A stretch of DNA of 32,096 nt from Purshia tridentata (taxonomy: Eukaryota > Streptophyta > Magnoliopsida > Rosales > Rosaceae). A program made the position numbers and the translations under genes. Of the stretch, positions 1 to 9,740 are shown one piece after another. Position 1 is the stretch's first letter. The number at the start of each line of letters is the position of its first letter. The stretch spans positions 1 through 32,096 of the forward strand of contig QANT01006427.1 of NCBI GenBank assembly GCA_003254885.1, written 5' to 3'. Below the pieces are notes generated by a model, which saw nothing but the letters and a program-made list of their open reading frames with translations, ran no database searches and was not told the DNA's origin.

Positions 1-159
1 GCTGATATCCTGACCAAGGCTGTGTCAAGTCAAGCCTTTAACGACTCACTTGTCAAGCTGGGTATCACTGATCTCAGTCTATGTGCCATCTTAAGGGGAA
101 GTGTTAGTGTGAGTCATCTAATTAGATTTCTTATAAACATAGGATTTCCATATTTGTAG
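1..159 (+). pseudogene. 3' end of Ty1/copia polyprotein (RNase H C-terminus), cut by the window edge
   Basis: Frame 1 is open from the first base to a TAG at 157-159. It begins with ADILTKAVSSQAF, the ADxxTK motif that closes the RNase H domain of Ty1/copia polyproteins, followed by a hydrophobic stretch and an LRGSV-like end. RNase H degrades the RNA strand of the RNA:DNA hybrid during reverse transcription. The rest of the element lies left of the window, so its integrity cannot be judged. The reading frame runs into the LTR that starts at about 102, which is usual for copia elements. Family assignment rests on the ADxxTK motif together with the adjoining polypurine tract and LTR. Confidence 0.7.
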
Positions 160-309
160 GATTACCATAATTATAGGACATAATTGTAGAAATTGTATTT
201 TAAAGGCTTTGTAAAATATATATACCTCCAAGAGAGATGAATAGAATTACTCCTCTGCTCTGTCTTATTCTATACCCTACCTCTAACTTGAGTATTCTTT
301 GATATTTCA
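91..309 (+). mobile_element. Polypurine tract and 3' LTR of a Ty1/copia element
   Basis: A purine run (AAGGGGAAG, 93-101) directly precedes TGTTAGTGTG at 102, the usual layout of polypurine tract followed by an LTR beginning TG. The LTR is AT-rich and contains a cytosolic-leader-like stretch (ACCTCCAAGAGAGATGAATAG, near 226-246) that recurs in similar form in the copia LTR end near 7720-7740. The 3' boundary is set at a TTTCA ending at 309, giving about 208 bp. That boundary is a guess, because the partner LTR and the target-site duplication are outside the window. Confidence 0.55.
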
Positions 310-1249
310 TTAATTTCAAAATAGTCATGTCTACCGACGCTGTCCATAATTACAAACCAGGCAAAAACTAGTACTCACGACGCTAAAATATGTGGATCAT
401 GATTGAACCTTTTATTTTATTTTATTTTATAAAAATTAAACTTGTATTCTGGTTGGAGAATGGGCAAGCACTCGAAAAGTAGTGCTAATAAAGTTAAGAT
501 GTGATTAAAGTCTCAAAGATACACGTATCCTGGAATATCGTATTTTGCTTTGTGTATTTCTTGGTGTAAATCGGATAGAAAGGAAGTACAATCAATCAGA
601 GGGAATCAATCACATGAAAAAAAACCACATAATTGGGAATCACTGACTCTAGCTAACAAGAAATTGAGAAAAAAAAAGGCATCCTTGGAAAAATTAATTG
701 ATCGTAAGATGCTCTACAACTCATCGACCAAGAATTTTGAGTGCACATCTCCATCTTTCATGAATCTATGAAAACTTAATTCAAATTAGGAAGCAACATT
801 TTCTTTAATTTCTCACTTTATATGTCGAATATTACAACTCTCTTCGCCCATGGGGTCATTGTATTTGTTTGGGAAAAGAAAGTTGAGGAATCCTGTGGAA
901 ACTAAAAGCTTAACTTATCACATGCAATTGCTCGACTAAAGTTTGATTAATTAAAGAGAAACCTTGACTTTGGTGCGACGGTATCTTCCTTTTTCATACA
1001 AGAAAAACACCAAAACTTTGATTTATTTATATCGTGCACAATTTTCTAAAGTTTAATTCATTTTTGTATTAGTGACCTTGAGTGGAACCGAAATATACAA
1101 TTTGTTTCTTATTAATTGGTAGCACAACTTTCGTTTAATATCGTGGCCATTGGGAATCAACTATATTTGGGCCCTATATATATATGCTTATGTTGGCTAG
1201 GCGAGCGACACAACATCCACATTATTAATGTGATAAATTGATATATAAC
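310..1249. other. AT-rich intergenic DNA without recognisable gene
   Basis: This stretch has homopolymer A/T runs and short scattered open frames. The longest, a 73-codon frame at 550-771, is lysine/asparagine-rich and resembles no family I know. I see no RNA gene or clear repeat ends. Confidence 0.5.
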
Positions 1250-1641
1250 TGATGTTGGGTCACCCACCTCTTTAAATTGTAATTTTGACAATGCTAACGC
1301 ATAATCCGAACCGTTCACATTTTAAATCACATATTATAGATCAACTATATAAAAATTCAACTTAATCGGAAATCATTTAGTTATATAATTATTGTCATTT
1401 AAATACAAAAAATAAATGGTTTCTGATTAAAGAGTGATTTTTTTTACCAAATCGTAGAATTTTTCTATTTAATTGACAACATTATATAATCAAATAATTT
1501 CATATTTAGTTGATTTTTTGTATATATGATCTATAATAGGTGATTTAAAATGTGAATGGTTCCGATTATGCACCAACATTGCCGAAATTATGATTTTAGG
1601 AGGTAGGGTGTCCTTGAGGTACCCCAAGGGGTGACCCAAAT
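1250..1641. mobile_element. Long-TIR MITE, Mutator-like (copy 1)
   Basis: The two arms are inverted copies of one another for more than 110 bp. TTGGGTCACCC (1256-1266) faces GGGGTGACCCAAA (1628-1640), and CGTTCACATTTTAAATCAC (1311-1329) faces its near-perfect complement at about 1531-1556. The interior has a weak hairpin and no coding capacity. The right arm carries about 29 extra bp next to its tip, including a palindrome around GGGTACC. Flanking TATATAACT and TATATAATT could be an imperfect 9-bp target-site duplication. The element belongs with those at 2321-2953, 6141-6429 and 6884-7267 because all share an internal core. Confidence 0.65.
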
Positions 1642-2320
1642 ATTATTCATATATAATTATCTAACTACGGAAAATTATCCTATCCTTTGGCTATTTTTTG
1701 TCTTCAAATCTATACTCTGAAACTAATATGAGTCTCTCACTTTTGCTCGATTAAATTAAGGGTCTCCCTTCAATTACAATGCAAAGAGAATTATTTCCCT
1801 CCTCTTAGTACGTACCTTTTAATTACTAAACAAATTCGTCCCCGACTGCTATACAAAAAATGTTTTTTTGGTATTTAATCATAACTTCTTTTTCTGCTCA
1901 AAATAACTTTTCCTTATTTTATTTGCCTGCGTACATTTTAATTGCAATCATGTGCTTTATCAAATTATATAGTACCTTAAATACTTCGCATATATATATA
2001 GTCTTTTTCTCTAAGACGTTAAAAGAGCGAACATAAATTTAATTTCTATGTATTTTTCTACTTTTTGATCTTATATATTCTCGAAAGTGTTTAATACAAA
2101 AGTACAAAATCATCGATCGATATCTGTTCTTCAGTTAAATTTTAAGTTTTAACTCTCAAGTTTTTTGCTCTCGTTCCTTGATTAGATTTTACGTTTTAAC
2201 TTTCAAGTTTTGAATAGATATTGCCTAAAATATTAAACCATATGAAAAATGGAACAAAAATGACAAAATATCATATATATAAAATACTATTCTAAATTAC
2301 TTGTATGTTCATTTGATTAA

Positions 2321-2953
2321 GAAAAATGCTTGGGTCCTCAAGCTTGAGGACCAACCTTGTCCTCAAGCCCATCAAAAGTCATAATTCCGCCATGCCGGTT
2401 CAAAATCAGAACCGTTCAATTTTTAGATTACCTAATAAAGATCATCTCTACAAAAAATCAACTCAATCGGAAATCGTTTGGTTGTACAATTGTCAACGAA
2501 TAAATTTAAGGTCATAGTTAAAAGACCAAACCATGTATCTATTCGTTAACAGTTATACAATCAAATGATTTCCGATTGAGTTGATTTTTTTCAGAAATGA
2601 TTTTTATTAGGTGATCTAAAAATTGAACGGTTTTGATCTTGAGCCGGCATGACGGAATTATGATTTTTAGCGGGCTTGAGGACAAGGTTGGTCCTCAAGC
2701 TTGAGGACCCAAGCATTTGTACAATTGTCAACGAATAAATATAAGGTCATAGTTAAAAGACCAAACCATGTATCTATTCGTTAACATTTATACAATCAAA
2801 CGATTTCCGATTGAGTTGATTTTTTTCAGAAATGATCTTTATTTGATCTAAAAATTGAACGGTTTTTATCTTGAGCCGGCATGACGGAATTATAATTTTT
2901 AGCAGGCTTGAGGACAAGGTTGGTCCTCAAGCTTGAGAACCCAAGCATTGTCC
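2321..2953. mobile_element. Compound long-TIR MITE with duplicated right arm and 9-bp TSD
   Basis: The left tip GAAAAATGCTTGGGTCCTC faces a right tip whose complement reads GGACAATGCTTGGGTTCTC. The arms match for more than 120 bp and include the palindrome CCTCAAGCTTGAGG. TTTGATTAA occurs immediately outside both ends (2312-2320 and 2954-2962), a 9-bp direct repeat typical of Mutator-superfamily insertions. Internally, 2483-2717 is repeated in tandem at 2718-2953, so the element holds one left arm and two right arms. No transposase is encoded; it would depend on a MULE transposase supplied elsewhere. It ends about 420 bp upstream of the DC1 start codon. Confidence 0.8.
2483..2953. repeat. 235-bp tandem duplication inside the MITE
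   Basis: Both units begin TGTACAATTGTCAACG (2483 and 2718) and end with the MITE tip AAGCATT. They differ by roughly ten substitutions and one short deletion, so the duplication is not very recent. Confidence 0.85.
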
Positions 2954-3373
2954 TTTGATTAATATCTATTATTATTTCAATTTTAGATAGATATATGAGA
3001 ATTAGTTTACGCAACTTCCCATATGTAAAGATAGCTTACTTTTTCTAGAAAAATACTAATCATACATGGTGAATCATCGTTATCTTCTATTTGGGTAAAT
3101 TTCATTCATTGCAAGTAGAAACAGTAATCAAATGATTAATTAGCACATGCAATTTCTTCAATGTTAATTTTTTAGTGGCATCTTCTTTCAACATTGTCCC
3201 CAAACAGTGTCAACTTTTTTAGCATAAATATCCTCCTTGTGTTTTGCAATTTGCGCACCACCAAATTAAGGAGAGAAAGTCCAGAGTGGGAATTAGAGAA
3301 AGCAAAAAAAGCCATGATAAACAGTAGAACCCCGAAGAGAACAAAAACTTTTCTCTTCAATAAGTCAGATTCA

Positions 3374-4396
3374 ATGCAACTCCCCTGCAGCGATGGTCCT
3401 CAACCCATAGAATTTGTCCCAAGAAAGTCTCCTTTGGTGGACTTCCCAACCTCTCCTCAACTCACCTCTGGTGAAGAAATACTTCATTTCAGTCACCCAC
3501 AACACCCTCTGTCCCAAGTGGACCTCCCTGACCTCTTCACCTGCGTTGGCTGTAAGGAGTTCGGTGCAGGCAAGAGGTTCATTTGCCAACAATGTGACTT
3601 TCAGCTTCATCCCTTTTGTGCTTTGGCTCCTCCTGCTCTAAAAAGCCACCCCCTCCACTTCCAACATCAACTTGTTTTCTATTCTAGGCCAGGTGATCGA
3701 ATTTATTCTCTGAATTAACTTAATTGTCTAACACTTATTTGGCATATATATAACATGTTTCAAGTAGCTATACATACATACATAGGATAATATTCTCGTC
3801 AGTAATCATTTAATTTGAACCATGCATTCAGATAAGAATTAGTATATATGCAAAATTAATTATGTGACTGAATATACATTTGGTGCAATTAATGATTAGT
3901 GAAAGGATCAGGACAGTCCAAGTGTGATGTTTGTCACAGGCCCAGCAAAGGTTATGCCTTCAAATGCAGCGCATGTAGCTTCCAGATGCATCCTTGCTGT
4001 GCTATGCTGTCTTCAGAAATGAAGTTGGAAGGCCATCCTCATACTCTAAGACTTTTACCAGCAACTGCAGCAATCTCATCATCAACTACTTCAACTGGGG
4101 ACCCTGCAGCTGCTTTTGTTTGTGGTTACTGCAGGAAGAAGAGGTCAGGCAGAGTATACCATTGCACCGTCTGTGATTACCATCTTCATGCAGTTTGTGC
4201 CAAGAATATGATGAATGGGCTTCACCAAAACGGCATCAAGGACCGAGAAAAGCCCAATATGCTTGGAAAGGCAGCTCGGCTTGCATCTCAAGTGGTCGTT
4301 GAATTCATCGGAGGACTCATTGAAGGGCTTGGGGAAGGTGTTGCAGACGTCTTCGTTCAAAATATCTCCAAATCCGGAAGATCCAATCGCACATGA
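3374..4396 (+). CDS. DC1 (cysteine/histidine-rich C1) domain protein, two exons
   Basis: Exons 3374-3692 and 3900-4396 join through a GT-AG intron (3693-3899) and split a Val codon, giving 271 aa. Three DC1 zinc-binding modules are visible: residues ~40-85 (HPQHPL, then CVGC, CQQC, H79 and C82), ~92-145 (CDVC, CSAC, QMHPCC) and ~155-210 (GHPHTL, CGYC, CTVCDYHLHAVC). DC1 domains are plant relatives of the C1 zinc finger that bind zinc and perhaps diacylglycerol-type lipids or proteins. Some members act in stress and defence, but the role of this one is unknown. The C-terminus (~225-262) is a Gly-rich hydrophobic or amphipathic stretch that could touch membranes. In-frame ATGs at 3194 and 3314 are possible alternative starts. 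I prefer 3374 because the conserved part begins shortly after it. Confidence 0.85.
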
Positions 4397-4664
4397 TCGA
4401 ACAACTCCATCAGACTAAGTACACGCTTTAATTAAGCTTATGCAAGTTCTGGGACTTGCAGATATTATCTGATGAAACCTGGACTTTGGGGTATAAAAAT
4501 TAATTACCAGATGTATTTTTATATATGATTCTGTAAACAGCTGATGGCTAGGAGTGGGAGTGCCGAATATTTGCTTCTTATATATGGAGATGTTTGTGAA
4601 TTATATATATTATATATATGATAATTTATATGCTTTATCATGTTGTTTCATATATATATATATA
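4397..4664. other. 3' flank of the DC1 gene
   Basis: This is AT-rich sequence ending in TA repeats and presumably contains the DC1 3' UTR. No distinct polyadenylation signal can be singled out. Confidence 0.35.
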
Positions 4665-4855
4665 TAAGAAAAATATTATAAATCATAAATAATATATGTG
4701 GGCGACGGAAATATCTGGGCTCGAGCCCAAGGTCAAGACGTAACCAGGCCCAACCCAAAGAGAAGTCGAACTAAGAGGCGAAGCCCAAAAAGGAAAACGG
4801 TAACATTTTGTATCATAAAAGAACAGCCCGTTTTTTATCCCAGTTTTAATGACCC

Positions 4856-4890
<35 letters not shown>

Positions 4891-5092
4891 ATATTATAAA
4901 TCATAAATAATATATGTGGGCAACGGAAATATCTGGGCTCGAGCCCAAGGTCAAGACGTAACCAGGCCCAACCCAAAAAGAAGTCGAACTAAGAGGCGAA
5001 GCCCAAAAGGTCAAAGCCCAAAAAGGAAAACGGTAACATTTTGTATCATAAAGGAACAGCCCGTTTTTTATCCCAGTTTTAATGACCCACGA
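4665..5092. repeat. 218-bp tandem duplication spanning the left junction of an LTR
   Basis: The segment GAAAAATATTATAAATCATA followed by the first ~165 bp of the LTR occurs twice. The LTR starts fall at 4697 and 4915, an offset of 218. The second unit carries 13-14 extra bp (GTCAAAGCCCAAA, ~5009). The units are separated by a (TA)n run at about 4856-4883. Confidence 0.85.
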
Positions 5093-5438
5093 ACCAAAAT
5101 AAAGACACCAACGATCGAATACGTTAAAGAGGTATAACCGGAAGAAAAGGCATGAAGATAGGAAATAACGGAAAAATCATTTTTGATATAAAAAGGAAAG
5201 TGCCTCCATGCAAGGGGGAGATCAAAAAACGGAGAAAAGAGAAAACACTTAGAAACATATTGAATTTTTTACTTATTTTAGCATCGGAGTGTCATTGCAG
5301 GTACACTCCGGGGGGAAATATCAATAATTCGAAGAGGAAGAACTTGGAAGGAGGTGCGACGGTCGATTGGAAGGTTTTGGCTGATTGATTCATTGTTGTT
5401 TGTTAAAATTAGGCCAAACGAAAATTTTAGCATCAACA
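4915..5438 (+). mobile_element. Probable solo LTR, Ty3/gypsy (Tat-like)
   Basis: The sequence starts TGTGGGCAACGG and ends AGCATCAACA (5429-5438), obeying the TG...CA rule, at about 524 bp. Near 5280-5310 it contains GCATCGGAGTGTCATTGCAG followed by GTACACTCC, a motif I recognise from the R/U5 part of Ty3/gypsy LTRs of the Tat group in plants. ATATA flanks both sides and could be a 5-bp target-site duplication, but the flanks are low-complexity. No internal gag-pol or primer-binding site follows, so it is most likely a solo LTR left by LTR-LTR recombination. Confidence 0.5.
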
Positions 5439-6140
5439 ATATATATATGTTTCCGTTGATCTAAAGATCCCTACTATATATAGGGAGCTTAAAGTAAAGA
5501 TGTTAACATCAAGCAAATGGGAACTAGTCATCACATTTTAGAATTAACATCATTAATTAAAAATCACTCTCGTAAAGAATTAGCAAGATGAAAAACTATT
5601 TAAGTCAATTTATTATCGCCAAGAATTATAATCTCGATCAAATTAACAGTAAATTCTGCACCCTAAAATAATATTGAACCATATTAATAGGATCAAAAAT
5701 GACAACAAAGACCAACGTCCGTTCTTTAATATAAAAAACAAACATCCTCCATAGAGAAAAATCACATATATCTGGCACTCTAGAACTACTTGATTAGTAA
5801 GATAATACAGACTTAACCACCATTTTTGGCCCACCGCTTGATGTATAGATATAGAGGGAGCTTTAAGCGTGAATGTCTTCACTTTAAGATAATCCTCTTT
5901 GGGGACGACCTGTCAATGTAGTTCAACGATCAAGTCTGTCTTTTTTTAAGGTATTTCTCAAGCATCTTCCTTATTAAAAATTAGTTAAATCAGTAATTGT
6001 TTGCTCATCTAAATTATGCAAAACAATTAAATCCGTCAAATAAAGTTAAAATGATGTTTATGGTAAACTAGCAAAAAAAATTTTGATTTGCAAATTTTTT
6101 ACAAGGATAATAATTGAATTGCAGCAGAAATATATAAAGA
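5439..6140. other. AT-rich intergenic DNA, nothing recognised
   Basis: There are short open frames only and no TIRs or conserved motifs. A minus-strand frame at 5643-5882 is hydrophobic but matches no family known to me. Confidence 0.45.
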
Positions 6141-6429
6141 AAGCTTCAAATGAAGTACACTTGATTTGAGTCATAATGAGGTATCACTTGCGGCACTCAT
6201 ACCGCATTGTAACCAATAATTTGAGTCGTCTATTTTTATAATTCTCAACTCAGGGATCATCCTTACAAAAAATTAAACAAATTAAAATAGTTCATAGAAT
6301 TATTAGATGTGTTAATCATTTTTTATTCGTCTAATTTTTTTTAGGAGTGATACTTTATAGGATGCCTCATTTGAATCTTACAAGTAATACATCATTATGT
6401 CTCAAATGAGGTATGCCTCATTTGAATTA
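6141..6429. mobile_element. Degenerate long-TIR MITE (copy 3)
   Basis: The left arm (TTCAAATGAAG at 6146, TTTGAGTCATAATGAGGTAT near 6164) is the inverted counterpart of the right arm (ATACATCATTATGTCTCAAA, 6387-6406, and CCTCATTTGAATTAAG, ~6417-6432). The interior contains ACAAAAAATTAAACAAATTA, the core motif shared with the other MITEs here. Ends are approximate and no target-site duplication is clear. Confidence 0.5.
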
Positions 6430-6479
6430 AGAGCCCTATATATATATATATTCTTGGAAAGAATGATTGCATTTCCTCT

Positions 6480-6481
<2 letters not shown>

Positions 6482-6530
<49 letters not shown>

Positions 6531-6840
6531 NNNNTTTTTTTTTTTTTTTTTGTGGATATCAGTTGCTAAGCGATTATGCCGAGTGCTTGGTGTCATTTTT
6601 TTAAACTGACTATCCTTTCTTGCAACGATCGCCATTGCTTTCTCTGCCATTTTTTACCCCGTTTATTAATGGGTTCATCCGATAAAGTGGGGAATTTATT
6701 GTGGAGGCTATCCATAATTGTAATGAAGTTAAACTTAACCTCAAATTGACAAACCAAGTGTCGAACAATCGGAGCTGAAAAATTTTGCACTATTGGTCAC
6801 TAGACGCCGAGCACTATCGTGCTACCGTTGTGCTACGAGC
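6482..6840 (-). mobile_element. Poly-A-tailed retroposon, possibly a tRNA-derived SINE
   Basis: Read on the minus strand, about 290 bp of non-repetitive sequence ends in about 70 A residues (T run 6482-6551 on the plus strand, interrupted by NNNN). Near its start lies TAGCACAACGG (6825-6835), which fits a pol III A box, and GTTCGACAC (6758-6766), which fits a B box. The spacing of about 60 nt is longer than usual. A 65-codon frame crosses it but looks incidental. It could instead be a retrotransposed cellular transcript. A target-site duplication is not convincing; AAAGAAT occurs on both sides but not flush with the tail. Confidence 0.45.
6531..6534. other. NNNN ambiguity inside the poly-T run
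   Basis: Four undetermined bases sit within the ~70-bp T run at 6482-6551. This is a homopolymer sequencing or assembly break, so the true length of the tract is unknown. Confidence 0.95.
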
Positions 6841-6883
6841 ATCTGCTCTAAAGAATTCTATATTATGTATATATATATATATA

Positions 6884-7267
6884 GGCACCTTCTAGTGTAG
6901 AATCCCACATTTAAGTTTATTTGTGGAATCCCTCATGAGCCCACTTCACATTACATTTCGATAATCGGAACCGTCTACTTTTTTGGTCTCTATTGAAGGA
7001 TCGTACTTGCAAAAAATTAAATTAATCGAAAATCATTTGACCATTGATTAAATGATCACAATTTCAAGTGTTTATCGAAAAATTTTGTTCGTCTATTAAT
7101 TTGATCAAAGTTTGATAGCTTAATGGTTTCCGATTTGCTTAATTTTTTGCAAGGATGATCTTTAAATATAGACATAAAAAATAGACGGTTCGAATCGTTT
7201 AAATACCTTATGGAATGGGTCCTTATGAGAGATTCTATAAATATGGGATCTCACACATAAAGGGGCC
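6884..7267. mobile_element. Long-TIR MITE inserted in a TA run (copy 4)
   Basis: The left tip GGCACCTTCTAGTGTAGAATC matches the complement of the right tip GGCCCCTTTATGTGTGAGATC with scattered mismatches. Further in, GGAACCGTCTACTTTTTT (~6967) mirrors AAAAAATAGACGGTTCG (~7177-7193). Both ends abut (TA)n tracts, which hides the target-site duplication. The core GCAAAAAATTAAATTAATCG relates it to the elements at 1250 and 2321. Confidence 0.65.
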
Positions 7268-7619
7268 TGTATATATATATATATATATCAATTTTCTCTG
7301 GAGTGCATGGTTCGCCAAAGTTTTTTTCTTGTGAATTATAAAGCTGATCAACCGAAATGAAGCCAATTTATCAACGTTCTTCTATTTCACTAGAAAAAGC
7401 TTCATCCACCAATCATTGGTGGTTTCTCTTAGTTTTTATCTGATTTCCGACATGTTTTAACTCATTAGCATTTCATTAGAGCCATCCTTTAAGCTTAGGT
7501 TTGGAATTTTCATTCCCAATTAGTTTTGAGCTGGTCAAAAACCCTATAGTTAAAATCTAACATCTAAACAATTAACCTATGATCGAGCAATAGAACCCAA
7601 ACAAAATTACAATTTTGAT
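7268..7619. other. Intergenic, nothing recognised
   Basis: TA repeats (7270-7288) are followed by unique-looking AT-rich sequence with no supported gene. Confidence 0.4.
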
Positions 7620-7784
7620 CAATCGTATTAAGATATATTGAAGTATTGGAATTAATTAATTACTTACCATATTTGTATATCCTACTGTAGCTGGGATTAT
7701 ATCTTTGTATATAGTTTTACCTCCTTGCGAGATGAATAAAATGAATTAAAATCTTCCCAAACAAACTTAAGTTGGTATCAGAGC
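7620..7784 (+). mobile_element. 5' LTR end and primer-binding site of a Ty1/copia element
   Basis: TGGTATCAGAGC at 7773-7784 complements the 3' end of plant initiator tRNA-Met, the standard copia primer-binding site. The LTR probably ends at CCCAAACA (~7763). The LTR tail (ACCTCCTTGCGAGATGAATAA, ~7720-7740) resembles that of the copia LTR at 102-309. The left end of the LTR is not defined; 7620 is only approximate. Confidence 0.65.
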
Positions 7785-7886
7785 CTCCTAAGAAACCCAA
7801 GCCACCAACGCACCAAAAAAAACACTCCAAGGTTATCGCAAATTCCAAGCTTCTCTCGAAACCTCTTATTCTTCACTCGTTCATCA

Positions 7887-9305
7887 TGAACAAAGATACT
7901 GAATCTGGATCATCTGGAACCAAACCCCCTATCATGGTTCAATTGAAAGGTCTAGGTTCAATGCAGGGATTACCCTTATAGAATCAAACTATGATATGTA
8001 GTCTAAATCACTGAAAGGGAGAAACTCCAATATATTCTTGGCAAGAACAAGCCACTCGCCAAGTCCAATGAAGGATATGAAAAATGGTATGTAGAGAATC
8101 AGAAGGTCAAGTGATGGTTGTTGGTGGCTATGGCTCCTAAAATTATGAAGCGATAACTTCACTTGCCTACTGCTTATGAGATTTGGAGTGCACTTTCAAA
8201 GGCATTTTATGATGGGTCTGATGAGTTGCAGGTTTTTACTTTGAATCAAAAGGCTTTTAGAGCCAAACAAAGTGGAAAGACTCTCTCCGTGTATTATGGA
8301 GAGTTGTCTAAAATGTTCAGTGAATTAGATCAACGTGACAAGGTGGTCATGCGACATCCTAATCATGTTGAAGCCTATTGACGGTCCATTGATAGGCAGC
8401 AGGTACACATATTTCTTGTCGGCTTGGACGATGAATTTGACCAGGTTTGTGGAGAGATCTTGAGAAATGACCCTGTCTCAAAATTGAAAGAATGATACGC
8501 CTTGTTCGCCGAGAAGGAGTGCGGCGTGACACCATGAATGGGGGCACAAACAATACCGAAGCCACAACCATGGTGGCACGTAACCACAACAATTAAATCT
8601 GATCCCAACCCCATCAGCTGCCCCGGGTCAGTCACCCTAAACCTTCTAGTGGCACCACGAACAAGTCTTCTTACAAGTGCCCTATGTGTGGCCAAACAGG
8701 TCAGATTATACTAAGAGTCGATATTAAGATATTGTGGGGTATCCAAACTACTGGGATTGTAGTCGTGCTCCGAATAATAGAGCTTCCAACCGCAATCTTA
8801 TTGCGGCATGCACTGAGACAAAGACCACAAGTGCTAATGATGAAGCTGCTGACCATGCATTTACATTGGTAGCAACTACAGGTAACAGTGGTAAGGTTTT
8901 ACATACATTTGCATCTGTTTTGAATAATGCATGGATAATTAATTCTAGAGCCACTGACCATATGACATTTGATTCTAAACAGGTCTCATCCATAAATAAA
9001 TGTGTCCCCACTGCCAATGGTAACCCAGCCTCTGTAGATTATAATCTTTTATTTGTTGTCCATACTCGTTATCCCTTCTTTAGATTACAATCTTTTATCC
9101 GTTATAATTTTTTATCCATTGTCCATACTCGTTATCCCTTCTTTAGATTACAATCTTTTATCTGTTACTCAAATAACCACTGCCTTATATTGTGTTGTAA
9201 TTTTTTTGCCTGAATCTTGTATCTTTAAGGACATCCAAACAAAACAAACGATTGGTTGTGGTGTTAGGCGGGGGAAGCTGTACTACTTGGACTTGGTGTC
9301 AATGA
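7887..9305 (+). pseudogene. Ty1/copia gag, protease and pre-integrase remnant
   Basis: Similarity runs through three frames with stops. There is a gag start at 7887 (MNKDTESGSSGTK). A UBN2-type gag core follows (EKWYVENQKVK near 8080; TAYEIWSALSKAFYDG near 8170; VHIFLVGLDDEFDQVCGEI near 8405), then a damaged CCHC knuckle (CPMCGQ, ~8680). The protease motif at ~8935 reads WIINSRATDHMT where WIIDSGATDHMT is expected, so the catalytic Asp and the Gly are both lost. A GAG-pre-integrase piece follows (FKDIQTKQTIGCGVRRGKLY, ~9220-9280). Integrase, reverse transcriptase and RNase H are absent. The element has a 63-bp internal duplication and is plainly dead. Confidence 0.85.
9036..9165 (+). repeat. 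63-bp in-frame tandem duplication in the copia remnant
   Basis: The block beginning GTCCATACTCGTTATCCC occurs at 9058 and 9121, exactly 63 bp apart, with a partial third copy of its right part at ~9036. It encodes SILVIPSLDYNLLSV, normally a single-copy segment before the GAG-pre-integrase domain. Confidence 0.85.
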
Positions 9306-9740
9306 GTTCAGACCAGTTCACCCAGGAACCTCCTCCATCTTCACACTCACCAGCTGCCGAAGCTTGACCGTTGTCATCCTCAATACCTCCTCCTTCATTC
9401 TTGACTTCTCAAAGCCCACGCTGGTTCGCGCCTTCCTTTACTCTAATGCCACGCTTCTCCTGACCAATTCAAACTTGTTGGTTCCACCCATTACCGCCAA
9501 GTTCTCTGCCTTCATCCTCCCCGTCATTTGAAACCTCCACCTTGCCCTCATGGCCTCGTCGACCTCAGCTCCCGTGACCCAAACCCATCTCCAAGATCCA
9601 ATATATGGAATCCATCACTCGAACCCAGATCCAAACGAAGAAGGAGGAGCTCCCGTAGCTAATGGGCACTTGAGACTATTGCTAGATCGGAATATATGCC
9701 TCTGCCTTTTTTCGTTTTTCTGTTTGAATTAGGTAAAGCA
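9306..9740 (+). other. C-rich, coding-like block of unknown origin
   Basis: Base composition changes abruptly from AT-rich copia to C-rich sequence right after the copia similarity ends. One plus frame is open from the copia join to ~9528, with a later short frame at 9550-9732 (starts MASSTSAPVTQTHLQDP). I recognise no family in either strand. It may be a captured fragment of a host gene, or the remains of a gene interrupted by the retroelement. Confidence 0.35.

Noticed and set aside
550..771. 73-codon plus-strand frame
   Set aside because: It is Lys/Asn/Ser-rich sequence in AT-rich DNA with no family resemblance and no splice context.
6397..6650. Frames crossing the poly-T run
   Set aside because: They consist of homopolymer Phe or Lys codons through an NNNN gap, so they are artefacts of the tract.
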